From Fictibacillus terranigra (GTDB lineage: Bacteria > Bacillota > Bacilli > Bacillales > Fictibacillaceae): a stretch of DNA of 64,000 bases. Below are positions 47,860-57,307 of the stretch, piece after piece. The notes beneath the pieces were generated by a model that saw only the letters and a list, made by a program, of their open reading frames with translations, was not told the DNA's origin and did not search any database. The translations under genes and the position numbers were made by a program. Location: assembly GCF_030412265.1 (NCBI RefSeq), contig NZ_JAUHLN010000002.1, positions 372,001 to 436,000 of the forward strand, written 5' to 3'. The number at the start of each line of letters is the position of its first letter. Position 1 is the first letter of the stretch.

Positions 47860-47935
47860 AATACGATGAATCCGACCCATCCGTTGTTCCAGCCGATTTG
47901 GATTCCAAGGAATATCTTAATTAATCATTTGGTTG
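47860..47935 (-). pseudogene. SNF2-type helicase remnant
   Basis: Minus strand reads QMIN[16 protein letters not shown] then [10 protein letters not shown], the motif V-VI region of SNF2-family helicases with a TAA where Tyr is usual. Neighbouring frames are broken. The rest of the gene is gone. Confidence 0.7.
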
Positions 47936-48577
47936 CAAATAGATCATCTATGTCTATGTTGCGATTCACCGCTGTTTAAACGGGAGAAGATATCGTGATC
48001 GACTTAGCTAAAAACATTGAATGTTCCTTTCCTTGCCAAATTATGATGAAACACAAAATTTTTGTATTCGGTATCAGCACTATTGCCTTTTGTTTCAACG
48101 TCAGCAATCAACGCTAGTACATTTTCGGATTTTAATCACTTTCTCATCCTGTACAAACCAATAGTACTTGATATACCTGACATTAAAAAAGACACCCGCT
48201 AAGGAATCCTTATGTATTCATTCATTTGGATCACATCAGTTATTTAAGAAGAGTAAAAGATAAATAACAAAGAAATTTTTACTTTGGAATGTCTAATAAC
48301 GATTCCAATTCCCAAGCATAACACAGTAAAAAGAGCAAAGCCTACACCTTGTAATTTCCCTATTTACTTGCTGCCCCCTTTTTTTCTCTAAGTAAATATC
48401 CGCCCGTAAAACGGGAAACTCCTCCAGCTGCCAAAGAGGAAGAAGGGAAGAAAAAAGGTTGTTAACATCGCTTTAAAAGCGATTTATCAAGTATTTGCTT
48501 GTTTAATCCTCCCTACACTCAAAACAGGAGATGTTTACATTTTTATGGTTAATGAAAACAGCTCCTGTTGGTTGTTC

Positions 48578-49786
48578 CTATTCGATACGGTTTTTAGGAA
48601 CTAGCCCTTTCGGAATATTAGCCCTATTGATTTTTTTATTTTTAACAAACCTTTCTATCCTATTTAATCCTTCTTCTAACTGTTGAAGAGAATTGGCAAA
48701 AGAGATTCGGATGAAACCTTCTCCGAAAGGTGTAAATGCATCACCAGGCACCACCCCCACTCCCTCAGATCGAAGCAACTGCATGGCGAAATCAAACGAT
48801 TTCATGTTCCACTTTTTAATAGAAGGAAAGAGGTAAAAGGCACCGTCTGGTTTAACGACATCAAACCCCATATTAACCAGCCGCTCATACATGTAATCTC
48901 TCCGCTTTTTGTATTCCTTTCTCATTTCCAATGGATCGTTCGTTCCATTAGTTAACGCTTCAATGGCAGCGTATTGACTAATAGAACTAGCACAAACGGA
49001 ATTATACATATGAACTTTCAACATTTCCTCCGCCAGGTACGAGGGTGCACAGACGTAGCCGATTCGCCAACCGGTCATGGAATGAGATTTGGATATACCG
49101 TTCACTACAATGGTTTTGGCACGTAAACTAGAATACGAAGCAATGGAATGATGGCTTCCGTCATAAACCAGTTCGCTGTAGATTTCATCTGAAATGACAA
49201 AAATTTCTTTTTCGATAAGAAGCCTCGCGATCTTTTCGAGCTCTCCCTCACCTATTAATTTCCCTGTGGGGTTTGATGGATAGGTTAACACGATACATCG
49301 GGTTTTCTTTGTTATATGTTTTTCTATCATCTCTGCAGTCAGTAAAAATCCGTTTCTACTCGTATCTAGATAAACGGGTACGGCCCCACAAAGTTCGATT
49401 AACGGCTCATATCCTGGATAACTCGGCGCAGGCAAGATGACTTCACAGCCTTCTTCTAGTATGGTACGGAAAGCCGTATCGATCGCCTCACTCGCTCCAT
49501 TCGTTATAATGATCTCGTTTTCAGGGTTGTAGGCTAGCCTGTACTTATCATACATCATATTACTTACGGCTGTTCTCAGCTCAAGCAATCCGGCGTTCAA
49601 TGTATAATCCGTTTTATTTTCGATAATGGCGGATATTCCTATGTTCTTAATATGGTCTGGTGTATGAAAGTCTGGCTGTCCAAGCGTTAAATTAATGGCT
49701 TCGGGGTAATCCACTAACATGTTCGAAAATTTTCGTATACCTGTGACCTCTAACTTTTTTACCCTTTTATTCACCAGATGTTTCAT
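48578..49786 (-). CDS. PatA-like PLP aminotransferase, island copy
   Basis: 402 residues, paralogue of the patA product at 3.4 kb. NGISKSHSMTGWR has the PLP lysine, and TYPSNPTG and DEIYSEL are present. It is the last gene of a minus-strand operon with livJHMGF and a GntR regulator. This suggests a catabolic role on an imported amino acid, not lysine synthesis; that is inference. The C-terminus has an extra basic tail (KNKKINRANIPKGL). GGAGGTTCGGC precedes the ATG. Confidence 0.82.
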   Translation of the reverse strand: MKHLVNKRVKKLEVTGIRKFSNMLVDYPEAINLTLGQPDFHTPDHIKNIGISAIIENKTDYTLNAGLLELRTAVSNMMYDKYRLAYNPENEIIITNGASEAIDTAFRTILEEGCEVILPAPSYPGYEPLIELCGAVPVYLDTSRNGFLLTAEMIEKHITKKTRCIVLTYPSNPTGKLIGEGELEKIARLLIEKEIFVISDEIYSELVYDGSHHSIASYSSLRAKTIVVNGISKSHSMTGWRIGYVCAPSYLAEEMLKVHMYNSVCASSISQYAAIEALTNGTNDPLEMRKEYKKRRDYMYERLVNMGFDVVKPDGAFYLFPSIKKWNMKSFDFAMQLLRSEGVGVVPGDAFTPFGEGFIRISFANSLQQLEEGLNRIERFVKNKKINRANIPKGLVPKNRIE

Positions 49787-49805
49787 GCCGAACCTCCAAC
49801 TTAAC

Positions 49806-50477
49806 TCAGTGTAAAGAGGAAGCTTGATACCCTCTTATCCTGTTTTCAACGTTCTGGATATGTGTTTTCATCGCTCTACCCGCTTCCTCTGGATTTCCTT
49901 TTTGAAGAGCCTTTAAAATGGATACATGTTCTTCGTATGCCGTTTTGGAACCATACTCCAATGTTTTTGACAGTATTAGATACCGGCGATGGAGGTTATT
50001 GTTCAGTTGTTCAATAAATTGCTGGAGTTTTTGATTTGGATTCAGCTTCGCTAATGAAAGGTGAAATTCGGCATCTAGCTGAATAAATTGGTACAAATCG
50101 TTATCTTCAATGGCTTTTTTCTGTTCTTCCACCAATTCAACAAGCTCGCTCATCTTCTCCTCCGAGATTGGTATTCTCACAATCTGTTCAACATTGAAGG
50201 GCTCCAACAGCACACGCAGCTGCAGAAAGTTTTCGATATCATTGGGGGTGTACTCCGCCACTCGAGCGATCTTTCCGGAGCGCAAATCTACTAAACCTTC
50301 ATATGATAGTTTTTCAATGGCTTTTTTTAGAGGAGTCCTGCTAATACCTAACATCGAAGCGATCGCTTCCTCGGGTAAATGTTCACCTGGAGAAAACCTC
50401 CCTTCGATGATGGCCTGCTTGATTTCACGATATGCCTGTTCTGCCAATGTTTCTGATTGAGTTAATTTTTTCAGCAT
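49806..50477 (-). CDS. GntR-family regulator, FadR/FCD type
   Basis: 223 residues. The winged helix (FSPGEHLPEEAIASMLGISR) and an FCD helical effector domain with metal-ligand-like His and Asp residues (DAEFHLSL.., ..EEHVSILKAL) are present. Such proteins bind carboxylic acids and repress neighbouring genes. The perfect inverted repeat at 55091-55118 is the likely operator. It lies between livF and the aminotransferase gene in one operon. Confidence 0.88.
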   Translation of the reverse strand: MLKKLTQSETLAEQAYREIKQAIIEGRFSPGEHLPEEAIASMLGISRTPLKKAIEKLSYEGLVDLRSGKIARVAEYTPNDIENFLQLRVLLEPFNVEQIVRIPISEEKMSELVELVEEQKKAIEDNDLYQFIQLDAEFHLSLAKLNPNQKLQQFIEQLNNNLHRRYLILSKTLEYGSKTAYEEHVSILKALQKGNPEEAGRAMKTHIQNVENRIRGYQASSLH

Positions 50478-50532
50478 ATTGTCTCACTCCTGTCCTTCCC
50501 TGCTTATCGTCAGTCGACTTCAACACTTGTAA

Positions 50533-51240
50533 TTACCCTGCACCTAGATAAACCTCTTTGATTTTCTCTAATTCGTTATCATTCATTTCTTGGGATTCAT
50601 AAACCATTCTTCCCATATCCATGACATAAAGCCGATCAATTACATTTAAAGCTGCCACAGCATTTTGCTCCACCAATAATATCGTAGTCCCGTCTTGTGC
50701 AATTTTCTTTACCGCGTTAAATACGGATCTGACAATGATAGGAGCTAAGCCCATCGACGGTTCATCTAGGATCAACAAGCTGGGTTTTGTCACGAGTGCT
50801 CGCGCGATCGCCAGCATCTGCTGCTCTCCCCCGCTTAACGTTCCACCGAGTTGATTCCATCGTTCCTTAAGCTTAGGAAATAACGCTAAGGCATAATCCA
50901 GCTGTTCTTGCGGGTTGACTCTTTTTTTTACATTGTCCAAACCGACGTGAAGATTCTCGGCCACTGTCATCTTAGAGAAAATGTTCCTTCCCTGAGGAAC
51001 ATGGGCAATCCCAAGATTGAGCAGTTTAGATGGCGGGACATGCGTTAAGTTTTTTCCCTGATAGTTTATCGTTCCGGCGCGTGTTTTTATTAAATTGGAA
51101 ATGGTTTTTAATAAGGTGGTTTTACCCACCCCATTAGCTCCTAAAATCCCCACGATTTCCCCTGAGTTTACATTCAAGCTAACACCCTGCAACACAGTAA
51201 TATCGCCATAACCGCTCCGTAATCCTTGGATCTCAAGCAT
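50533..51240 (-). CDS. livF: branched-chain amino acid-type ABC transporter ATPase LivF
   Basis: 235 residues. Walker A GANGVGKTT, signature LSGGEQQ and Walker B LLILDEPSMGLAP are intact. It powers uptake with LivG on the cytoplasmic face. It overlaps livG by 8 bases. Members of this group import branched-chain amino acids, amides, urea or aromatic acids, so the substrate is not certain. Confidence 0.9.
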   Translation of the reverse strand: MLEIQGLRSGYGDITVLQGVSLNVNSGEIVGILGANGVGKTTLLKTISNLIKTRAGTINYQGKNLTHVPPSKLLNLGIAHVPQGRNIFSKMTVAENLHVGLDNVKKRVNPQEQLDYALALFPKLKERWNQLGGTLSGGEQQMLAIARALVTKPSLLILDEPSMGLAPIIVRSVFNAVKKIAQDGTTILLVEQNAVAALNVIDRLYVMDMGRMVYESQEMNDNELEKIKEVYLGAG

Positions 51241-52006
51241 GGTCTTCCCCTCCTAAATAAGCCCGAATGACCAACTCATCTTCAGAAATCTCCTTCGGTG
51301 TGCCATCTGCAATTTTTTGTCCGTGGTCGAGCACGATGATTCGATCAGCTAATGACATAATGACCTTCATATTGTGTTCAACGAGAACAACAGAGATCCC
51401 ACGATTTCGAATGGAGAGAATAAGTTCGCATAATTGATCGGATTCCTGCGGACTAAATCCTGCGCCCGGTTCATCGAGCAAAAGAACTTTCGGGCGGGTC
51501 ATAAGAGCCCTCGCAATCTCAACCCTTCTTCTCTCCTCCAAGGAAAGGGCACTTATTTCTTCCTGCGCTTTATGCCCAATCCCCAGCAGCTGCAGAAGTT
51601 CCATTGCTTTATTGGTGATTTGCTGTTCCGTTTTTCTCCATCGAACCGTCCTACCCAAAACGTCAAGTAATCCCCGTTTCGTATATAAATGGCCTCCGAT
51701 TAATAAATTTTCGATCACTGTCAATTCGTTGAGAAGACGAATGGTTTGAAAACTGCGGCCGATCCCCATTTTCACCATTTGCCAGGCGTCCTTCTTGGAA
51801 ACATATCCGTTATCTATTTGGATCTGTCCCGCCGATGGCCGCTGCAGGCCAGTCAATACATTCAACAATGTGGACTTCCCTGCTCCGTTGGGACCGATAA
51901 TTCCTAGAATCTCACCCGCTTTTACGTCCACATCCACTTTTTTAACCGCCCAGAGTCCACCAAATTTTACAGATACCTGTTCAGCTTTGACTAAAATCTT
52001 GCTCAT
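51233..52006 (-). CDS. livG: branched-chain amino acid-type ABC transporter ATPase LivG
   Basis: 257 residues. Walker A GPNGAGKST, the signature SLEERRR (a family variant of LSGGQ) and Walker B LLLDEPGAGFSP. It pairs with LivF. AGGAGGGAATTGG precedes the ATG; it overlaps livM by 26 bases, a sign of tight coupling. Confidence 0.9.
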   Translation of the reverse strand: MSKILVKAEQVSVKFGGLWAVKKVDVDVKAGEILGIIGPNGAGKSTLLNVLTGLQRPSAGQIQIDNGYVSKKDAWQMVKMGIGRSFQTIRLLNELTVIENLLIGGHLYTKRGLLDVLGRTVRWRKTEQQITNKAMELLQLLGIGHKAQEEISALSLEERRRVEIARALMTRPKVLLLDEPGAGFSPQESDQLCELILSIRNRGISVVLVEHNMKVIMSLADRIIVLDHGQKIADGTPKEISEDELVIRAYLGGEDHA

Positions 52007-52988
52007 CCAATTCCCTCCTACGGTCCTTTAACTTTAGTTGGGACGCAATACCCCTTTTTCTCAATTTCTTACTGATAAAGGGATAGATTCCTTCTGGAAG
52101 GAAAACGATAACAGTTACAAGAATCGCTCTGTATATGATGAGGCGAAGTTCGTTTAAAGCCCTCAGAGATTCACTAAGAACGGTCAATACCCCTGCTCCC
52201 ACTAATGGACCAAACAACGTACCTGGCCCCCCGAGAATGGCCGTCGTGATAATGGTAATGGATTGGTTTAAATCAAACGTTTCCGGACTGATAAAGGTCA
52301 TGAATCCCGCATAAAGACCGCCTGCTATCCCAGCAATCCCCCCACTTAAGGAAAACGCCATGAGTTTATAACCGTAAACATTGATCCCGCTCACTTGTGC
52401 AGATATTTCATCGTGCCGAATACATTTCCACGCTCTCCCGATGGCTGAATTAACCACGAGATGAACCATTAACACAACCACCATTAAACAAAAAAGGGAA
52501 AAACCTAAAAAGTAGTTCTCATACTGTAATGAAATACCGAACAACTCCGGTGGAGCTATTCCTCTTATTCCGTTGGGTCCACCCGTTAACGATGTCCAGT
52601 TGTTAAAAATCACATTGACAATAATCCCAAAACCAAGTGTTGCTATCCCCAGGAAGTGCCCTTTAAGCTGCGTGGTAGGCAATCCTAGAATTAACCCGGT
52701 AAGACTTGTCAAAATGAAAGCAGCTAACAAGGCCAGCCAAAAGGACCAGTGCCATTGTGTGGTCAAAAGGCCGACCGTGTAAGCACCTATGCCATAAAAC
52801 CCAGCTTGTCCGAGTGAGACCTGACCTGTATAACCCACCAGAAGGTTCACACTTACCGCTAGCATGGCCGCAATGACTGCAAAAACCGCTACGCGCAAAA
52901 TATAAAGGTTTTGCAAATACAAGCTAGATAGGATACAGATCATTCCTACAAGAATACACGTCCAAAACAGGATCCGGTTTCGATTCAT
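51981..52988 (-). CDS. livM: ABC transporter permease LivM
   Basis: 335 residues, about nine to ten membrane segments. VGYTGQVSLGQAGFYGIGAY and GLPTTQLKGHFLGIATLGFG are the LivM signatures. Its ATG overlaps the livH stop (ATGA). The C-terminal tail is long, basic and charged. It forms the channel with LivH. Confidence 0.9.
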   Translation of the reverse strand: MNRNRILFWTCILVGMICILSSLYLQNLYILRVAVFAVIAAMLAVSVNLLVGYTGQVSLGQAGFYGIGAYTVGLLTTQWHWSFWLALLAAFILTSLTGLILGLPTTQLKGHFLGIATLGFGIIVNVIFNNWTSLTGGPNGIRGIAPPELFGISLQYENYFLGFSLFCLMVVVLMVHLVVNSAIGRAWKCIRHDEISAQVSGINVYGYKLMAFSLSGGIAGIAGGLYAGFMTFISPETFDLNQSITIITTAILGGPGTLFGPLVGAGVLTVLSESLRALNELRLIIYRAILVTVIVFLPEGIYPFISKKLRKRGIASQLKLKDRRRELDEQDFSQS

Positions 52989-53857
52989 ACCTTCTCCCCC
53001 TGCACTTTGGTAAGAATCCCTTGAGGTTTTAAAATTAGGACTACAAATAAAACCGTAAACACGATGGCATCCTGAAAACCGGTCGAAATGTAGCCCCCGG
53101 CAAAGCTCTCAATCAGCCCTACAATAACTCCTCCGGCGATCGCACCTGAGACATTTCCCATCCCTCCAAGAACCACTACCACGAATGCCTTTAAAGTAAG
53201 GGAAATTCCCATGGTGGGATACACATTATAAACAGGAGCAAGCAATGCGCCGGCGATGCCCGTCAACGCCACTCCCAATATGAAGGTCATGAAGGATATT
53301 CGTTTCGTTGGGACCCCATAAAGTGTCGCTGTATCAGGATCAAGAGAAGCGGCTTGAACGGAACGCCCGAATTTTGTATGTTTTAACAATAGGAACGTTG
53401 CCAAACACAGAATAAAGCTAATAACCACAATTAAAACCCGCTGCTGCGAAATAAAGATGCCTCCCAGGTTAAAGCTTTCTCCAGATAAAGGGCTTTTTAC
53501 GACCTGAGGGTTAGGGGAGAATAGATATTGGGCAAGATTGACCAGGAAAAGAGAAACCCCTAATGAACTAAGCATCATATTAATATGATTGCTTTGCCGC
53601 AGTGGATAAAACGCTAAAAGATGTACGAGCAGTCCTATGATTCCTGCCACTGCAAAACCGATGACTACGGCCAGCGGATAGGACACACCTTCTTGAACAA
53701 GGAAAAAAGCGCTAAATCCTCCTATCATCGCAAATTCCCCTTGCGCAAAATTGGCTAATCCCATCACTCCATAAATCAATGTTAATCCCAATGCAACCAG
53801 TGAATACAAGGCTCCTAAAACGAGCCCATTAACAAGAGTCTGCGCAAATTCAACCAT
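52985..53857 (-). CDS. livH: ABC transporter permease LivH
   Basis: 290 residues, about eight membrane segments. GALYSLVALGLTLIYGVMGL then ANFAQGE is the LivH signature. The frame is open to 54019 inside livJ, but the ATG at 53857 has AGGAGG just upstream and fits the family start. It begins 22 bases after livJ. Confidence 0.9.
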   Translation of the reverse strand: MVEFAQTLVNGLVLGALYSLVALGLTLIYGVMGLANFAQGEFAMIGGFSAFFLVQEGVSYPLAVVIGFAVAGIIGLLVHLLAFYPLRQSNHINMMLSSLGVSLFLVNLAQYLFSPNPQVVKSPLSGESFNLGGIFISQQRVLIVVISFILCLATFLLLKHTKFGRSVQAASLDPDTATLYGVPTKRISFMTFILGVALTGIAGALLAPVYNVYPTMGISLTLKAFVVVVLGGMGNVSGAIAGGVIVGLIESFAGGYISTGFQDAIVFTVLFVVLILKPQGILTKVQGEKV

Positions 53858-53879
53858 CCTTGCCTCCTGTAAAAGTAAT

Positions 53880-55070
53880 TTATTCTGGACGGAAAATAAC
53901 CGTTTGTGCACCATCTTTGATTTGTGCCATCCAAACTTTTGTGGTGGCTTGTCCGTCTTCCTGGAACGAGATGCTTCCCATGACACCCTGATAATTACTG
54001 ATGGAGTGAAGTGCGTCATTCACTTTTTTGTTATCTAATGTCTTTGCCTTTTTAACTCCTTCTGCATATAGGTTTACCGCATCATAAGTTGCAGCGGAAT
54101 AATAAGCATCGGGTTTGTCACCAAATTTGGTTTTATAAGCATTTACAAACGTCTCAATCTTTTTGTCCCCTTTAATGGGCGTGAAATACTCGGTATGAAT
54201 CATACCGTCTGCCGCTTTTCCGGCTAACTTAATAGGCGCCGCTCCACTAAAACCACCAAAGCTATACCACTGGGTTTTCATACCCAAATCCTGGGCCTGT
54301 TTTAAAACAAGAGCACCTTCGGCGACAAGTCCACTGATGACAATCCCGTCTGGTTTCTCGCCCTTAATTTTTGTCAATTGGTCGTTAAATTCCTTTTGCC
54401 CAACGTTGTAATATTCAACGTTAACGATTTCCCCGCCACCTTTTTCAAAGAAGCTTTTAAAATCTTCAGACAGCCCTCTTCCGTAATCTGTATTTTCAGC
54501 AATGATGGCAAGCTTTTTATGCGGCTGTTTCTTTAATATGTAGTCTACGAACATCTTGGCCTGCATGGAGTTGTTGGCTACATTTCGGTAGACGTTGGTA
54601 TAGTCTGATTCTGTTATGGAGTTTGCAACCGCCACAGGGACAAAACTAGGAATGTCTTGTTTGGAGGTAATTCCGATATCCGTTAAGGTATCCGAACTCT
54701 TCAGGGTTCCAATCCATGCATTAATGCGATCCTCTGTCACTAACCGTTGGGTCACCTTTACGGATTCACTTGGATTGGCCTGATCATCCTGGATAATGAG
54801 CTTTATTTTTTTCCCCAAAATGCCTCCCTTCTTATTAATCTCATCCACTGCTAACTTGGCCCCATTTTCCATTTGTTTCCCGTACAATGCCCCGCCGCCA
54901 GAAAGCTGTGAAACGAAGCCAATTTTAATCTCCTCTTTTGAACCGGATGATTTACTCGATGATGCTTGATCCGCGCCTTTTGGTGGAGCACAGGCATTGA
55001 GTAAACTCAATACTAAGATTGCTGTTCCACACATTCCCACCGTTTTCAATCGCCATTTGTTCAAGTTCAT
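53880..55070 (-). CDS. livJ: substrate-binding lipoprotein LivJ-type
   Basis: 396 residues. The signal peptide ends in a lipobox (LSLLNAC, Cys27), then a low-complexity Ser/Lys linker and a periplasmic-binding-protein type I domain (IKIGFVSQLSGGGALYGKQM, ..IDQQ-type lobes). It captures the substrate outside the membrane. The ATG at 55070 lies only one base after AGGAGG, so TTG at codon 3 (55064, 7-base spacer) may be the real start. It is the first gene of the operon, and the inverted repeat is 21 bases upstream. Confidence 0.9.
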   Translation of the reverse strand: MNLNKWRLKTVGMCGTAILVLSLLNACAPPKGADQASSSKSSGSKEEIKIGFVSQLSGGGALYGKQMENGAKLAVDEINKKGGILGKKIKLIIQDDQANPSESVKVTQRLVTEDRINAWIGTLKSSDTLTDIGITSKQDIPSFVPVAVANSITESDYTNVYRNVANNSMQAKMFVDYILKKQPHKKLAIIAENTDYGRGLSEDFKSFFEKGGGEIVNVEYYNVGQKEFNDQLTKIKGEKPDGIVISGLVAEGALVLKQAQDLGMKTQWYSFGGFSGAAPIKLAGKAADGMIHTEYFTPIKGDKKIETFVNAYKTKFGDKPDAYYSAATYDAVNLYAEGVKKAKTLDNKKVNDALHSISNYQGVMGSISFQEDGQATTKVWMAQIKDGAQTVIFRPE

Positions 55071-55090
55071 TCCTCCTCATCCATTTTAAG

Positions 55091-55118
55091 TTCTGTATAC
55101 CAAATCCTGTATACAGAA
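55091..55118. promoter_or_regulatory. perfect inverted repeat, probable GntR operator
   Basis: TTCTGTATAC (55091-55100) and GTATACAGAA (55109-55118) are separated by 8 bases. Each half contains GTATAC. It lies between the divergent livJ and GlcD-type genes. Confidence 0.75.
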
Positions 55119-55211
55119 AATTATATAGTGTGCTACTATAGGTGTAAACAGAATTTTCAGTATATTCACAAATTTACTTTTGCGTATCAATCCACTAAAG
55201 GAGGGCTGGGA

Positions 55212-56603
55212 ATGATTCTTGCAGAGGAGCTAACCAAGATTCTTTCTTCTGATCAAGTCACACAGAACCTGACGATTCTTCAACAACATAGCCAAGATGA
55301 GTCTTTCCATGAACCGCATCTTCCGGATGTTGTGGTTTTCCCCAAAAGCTCTAACGACGTTAGCCGAATTCTATCGTTTGCAAATGAACACAGAATTCCT
55401 GTTGTTCCATTTGGAGCAGGGTCTGGACTGGAAGGGCACGCCATCCCCGTTCAGGGAGGAATCACCCTGGATTTTGCTTTAATGAATCGAATCTTAGAGA
55501 TTTATCCTTCTGATTTTTGTGTGAAAGTACAACCGGGAGTGACCCGGTTGCAGTTAAATAAAGAACTGAAAAAATATGGCTTATTCTTTTCTGTAGATCC
55601 TGGAGCTGATGCAACCTTAGGAGGAATGGCTGCCACAAACGCGAGCGGTACAACGGCCGTACGCTATGGGATCATGCGTGACCAGGTACGAGATCTAGAG
55701 GTTGTTTTAGCGGATGGGCGTACAATTCATACTGGAGGCCAAGCTGTAAAATCTTCGTCTGGTTACCATTTGAATGGGCTGTTTACGGGATCAGAGGGAA
55801 CGTTAGGCGTATTTACGGAACTCACATTGAAAGTTTATGGTATTCCAGAATGTGTGATGGCGGCCAGAGCCGCCTTTCCTACTGTAAAACAAGCCCTAAA
55901 TACTGCAACCTCCATATTAACTGCTGGCATTCCCATTGCTAAAATGGAATTGGTCGATTCACGCTCCATCTTACAGATGAATCGATTTCAAGAGACAGAC
56001 TATCCAGTCATGCCCACTCTTTTCTTAGAATTTCATGGTAACGACAACGGATTAGAGCAGGAAACAGCGTTTACCAGACTTATAGCGGAAGAACAAGCAT
56101 GTGTGGATTTTATTTACGAGTCAGACTCTAAAGAAAGAAAAAAACTGTGGAAGGCACGACATCACCTATCCTATGCATTTCGGCATGGATCTCCTGGGAA
56201 GCATATTGAAGGAACGGATGTCTGTGTTCCTCTCTCATGCCTTGCAGATTCCATTGAACATGCCAGAAAGAAAATGGAAGAGGCCGATATAGATGGTGCA
56301 GTTATTGGCCACATCGGAGATGGAAATTACCATACGCTTCTAGTTATCGATCCTGATGACCCCAATGATAGGAAGAAAGCACATGAGATCAACAAGGCTA
56401 TCGTAGAATTCGCCTTACAACATGGAGGCACATGTACAGGGGAACACGGTGTAGGTCTAGGAAAAATAAGGTATCAGCGGACAGAGCATGGAAATGCTCT
56501 CGATGTAATGATGGACCTAAAAAGATTACTAGATCCAAACCATATCTTGAATCCAGGAAAACTGTTTCCAATGAGTTCGCCATCTACACTTAATATTAAT
56601 TGA
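55212..56603 (+). CDS. FAD-linked oxidase, GlcD / D-lactate dehydrogenase type
   Basis: 463 residues. The FAD-binding PCMH domain (VPFGAGSGLEG, DPGADATLGGMAATNASGTT) and the C-terminal domain with metal or substrate motifs HIGDGNYH and GEHGVGLGK are complete. It oxidises a D-2-hydroxy acid (lactate, glycolate or similar) to the keto acid. AAAGGAGGGCTGG precedes the ATG at 55212; the frame is open to 55128. Its gene is divergent from the liv operon and shares the operator. Confidence 0.88.
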   Translation: MILAEELTKILSSDQVTQNLTILQQHSQDESFHEPHLPDVVVFPKSSNDVSRILSFANEHRIPVVPFGAGSGLEGHAIPVQGGITLDFALMNRILEIYPSDFCVKVQPGVTRLQLNKELKKYGLFFSVDPGADATLGGMAATNASGTTAVRYGIMRDQVRDLEVVLADGRTIHTGGQAVKSSSGYHLNGLFTGSEGTLGVFTELTLKVYGIPECVMAARAAFPTVKQALNTATSILTAGIPIAKMELVDSRSILQMNRFQETDYPVMPTLFLEFHGNDNGLEQETAFTRLIAEEQACVDFIYESDSKERKKLWKARHHLSYAFRHGSPGKHIEGTDVCVPLSCLADSIEHARKKMEEADIDGAVIGHIGDGNYHTLLVIDPDDPNDRKKAHEINKAIVEFALQHGGTCTGEHGVGLGKIRYQRTEHGNALDVMMDLKRLLDPNHILNPGKLFPMSSPSTLNIN

Positions 56604-56839
56604 ACAGGAGAAAGAGTGCATGTTAATGATTAGTGGAAAACAGGTTTTTTGGCCTGCTTGTTTTCAAAATAATGCGAATAATAAAGGAAGAAACCAGATT
56701 AATGGTCGCTATCTTTAGAAAAGACAAAACTAAAACGATATTCTATTTGAAATTGCTATATCTACAAATGAAATATTATATGTGCATACACATAAAAAAA
56801 ATTAAAACCATTTTAATTGAAGAAACCAATCTAGAAAGA

Positions 56840-57056
56840 ATGACAACGGTGGATTCTACAGCTGAGGAACTTTCTGATAAATATGGCCTGAAAGATGCAC
56901 CTACAGAAAATATACCCGAAGATGTTACAGGTATTAAATTTGATTCAGAAGAAGAACTTGCAATTTTCCTAGAGAACGTCTACCCAACAACTTCAACAAA
57001 TTCAGCAACTTGCTCAACAGTGTGCACAACAGCTTCAACAACAACACAATTTTTAA
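56840..57056 (+). pseudogene. possible frameshifted small gene with a Gln-rich tail
   Basis: MTTVDSTAEELSDKYGLKDA then ..TGIKFDSEEELAIFLENV is acidic and open from 56840. A one-base shift after about 56980 continues as TQQLQQIQQLAQQCAQQLQQ and stops 11 bases before a terminator. The unshifted frame instead reads through the terminator, which argues for a lesion. No family recognised and no ribosome site seen. Confidence 0.4.
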
Positions 57057-57066
57057 TCTTCAGATT

Positions 57067-57098
57067 AAACCACACGTTAAGGTGTGGTTTTTTTTGGA
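57067..57098 (+). terminator. terminator after the Gln-rich frame
   Basis: AAACCACA CGTTA AGGTGTGGTTT hairpin followed by eight T. Confidence 0.85.
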
Positions 57099-57127
57099 AA
57101 TAAGAAGAAGTGTTCCCAAAAATGATG

Positions 57128-57307
57128 CTAATTAAGGATTTGCAGGGTTTGCTGATGTAATAGTCCTTTTATTTGTTTCATTTGTTCAGCTGTCATTGAA
57201 CGGGGTCTTGTCTTCAATTCGGAAGTAAACAAGTGGGCTAATTCCTCTTTATAGGTCAGCCGCCTTGCTTCCCCCTCTTAAACTATCGCCATCTCCTGCT
57301 TCTGCAT
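57128..57307 (-). pseudogene. small gene with in-frame TAA, unknown
   Basis: GAGGGG precedes the ATG at 57307 (MQKQEMAIV), then TAA at codon 10, after which the frame stays open (EGEARRLTYKEELAHLFTSE .. MTAEQMKQIKGLLHQ) to 57128. The continuity suggests a recent nonsense mutation. I do not recognise the family. Confidence 0.4.

Larger units (their letters stand above)
47107..48577. other. 1.5-kb non-coding junction with glnA copy B and helicase remnant
   Basis: From left to right: a CsoR-type site, glnA copy B, GGTC-type repeats (47414-47453), and about 1 kb of decayed sequence with an SNF2-helicase fragment. A terminator for the aminotransferase gene (AACAGGAG..CTCCTGTT around a long loop, about 48519-48572) comes last. 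No intact gene. Confidence 0.6.

Noticed and set aside
47797-47979. Plus-strand ORF of 60 codons
   Set aside because: Antisense to the SNF2 helicase remnant, without start signals.
53858-54019. Longer N-terminus of LivH
   Set aside because: It lies inside livJ in another frame; the ATG at 53857 has AGGAGG and starts at the family signature.
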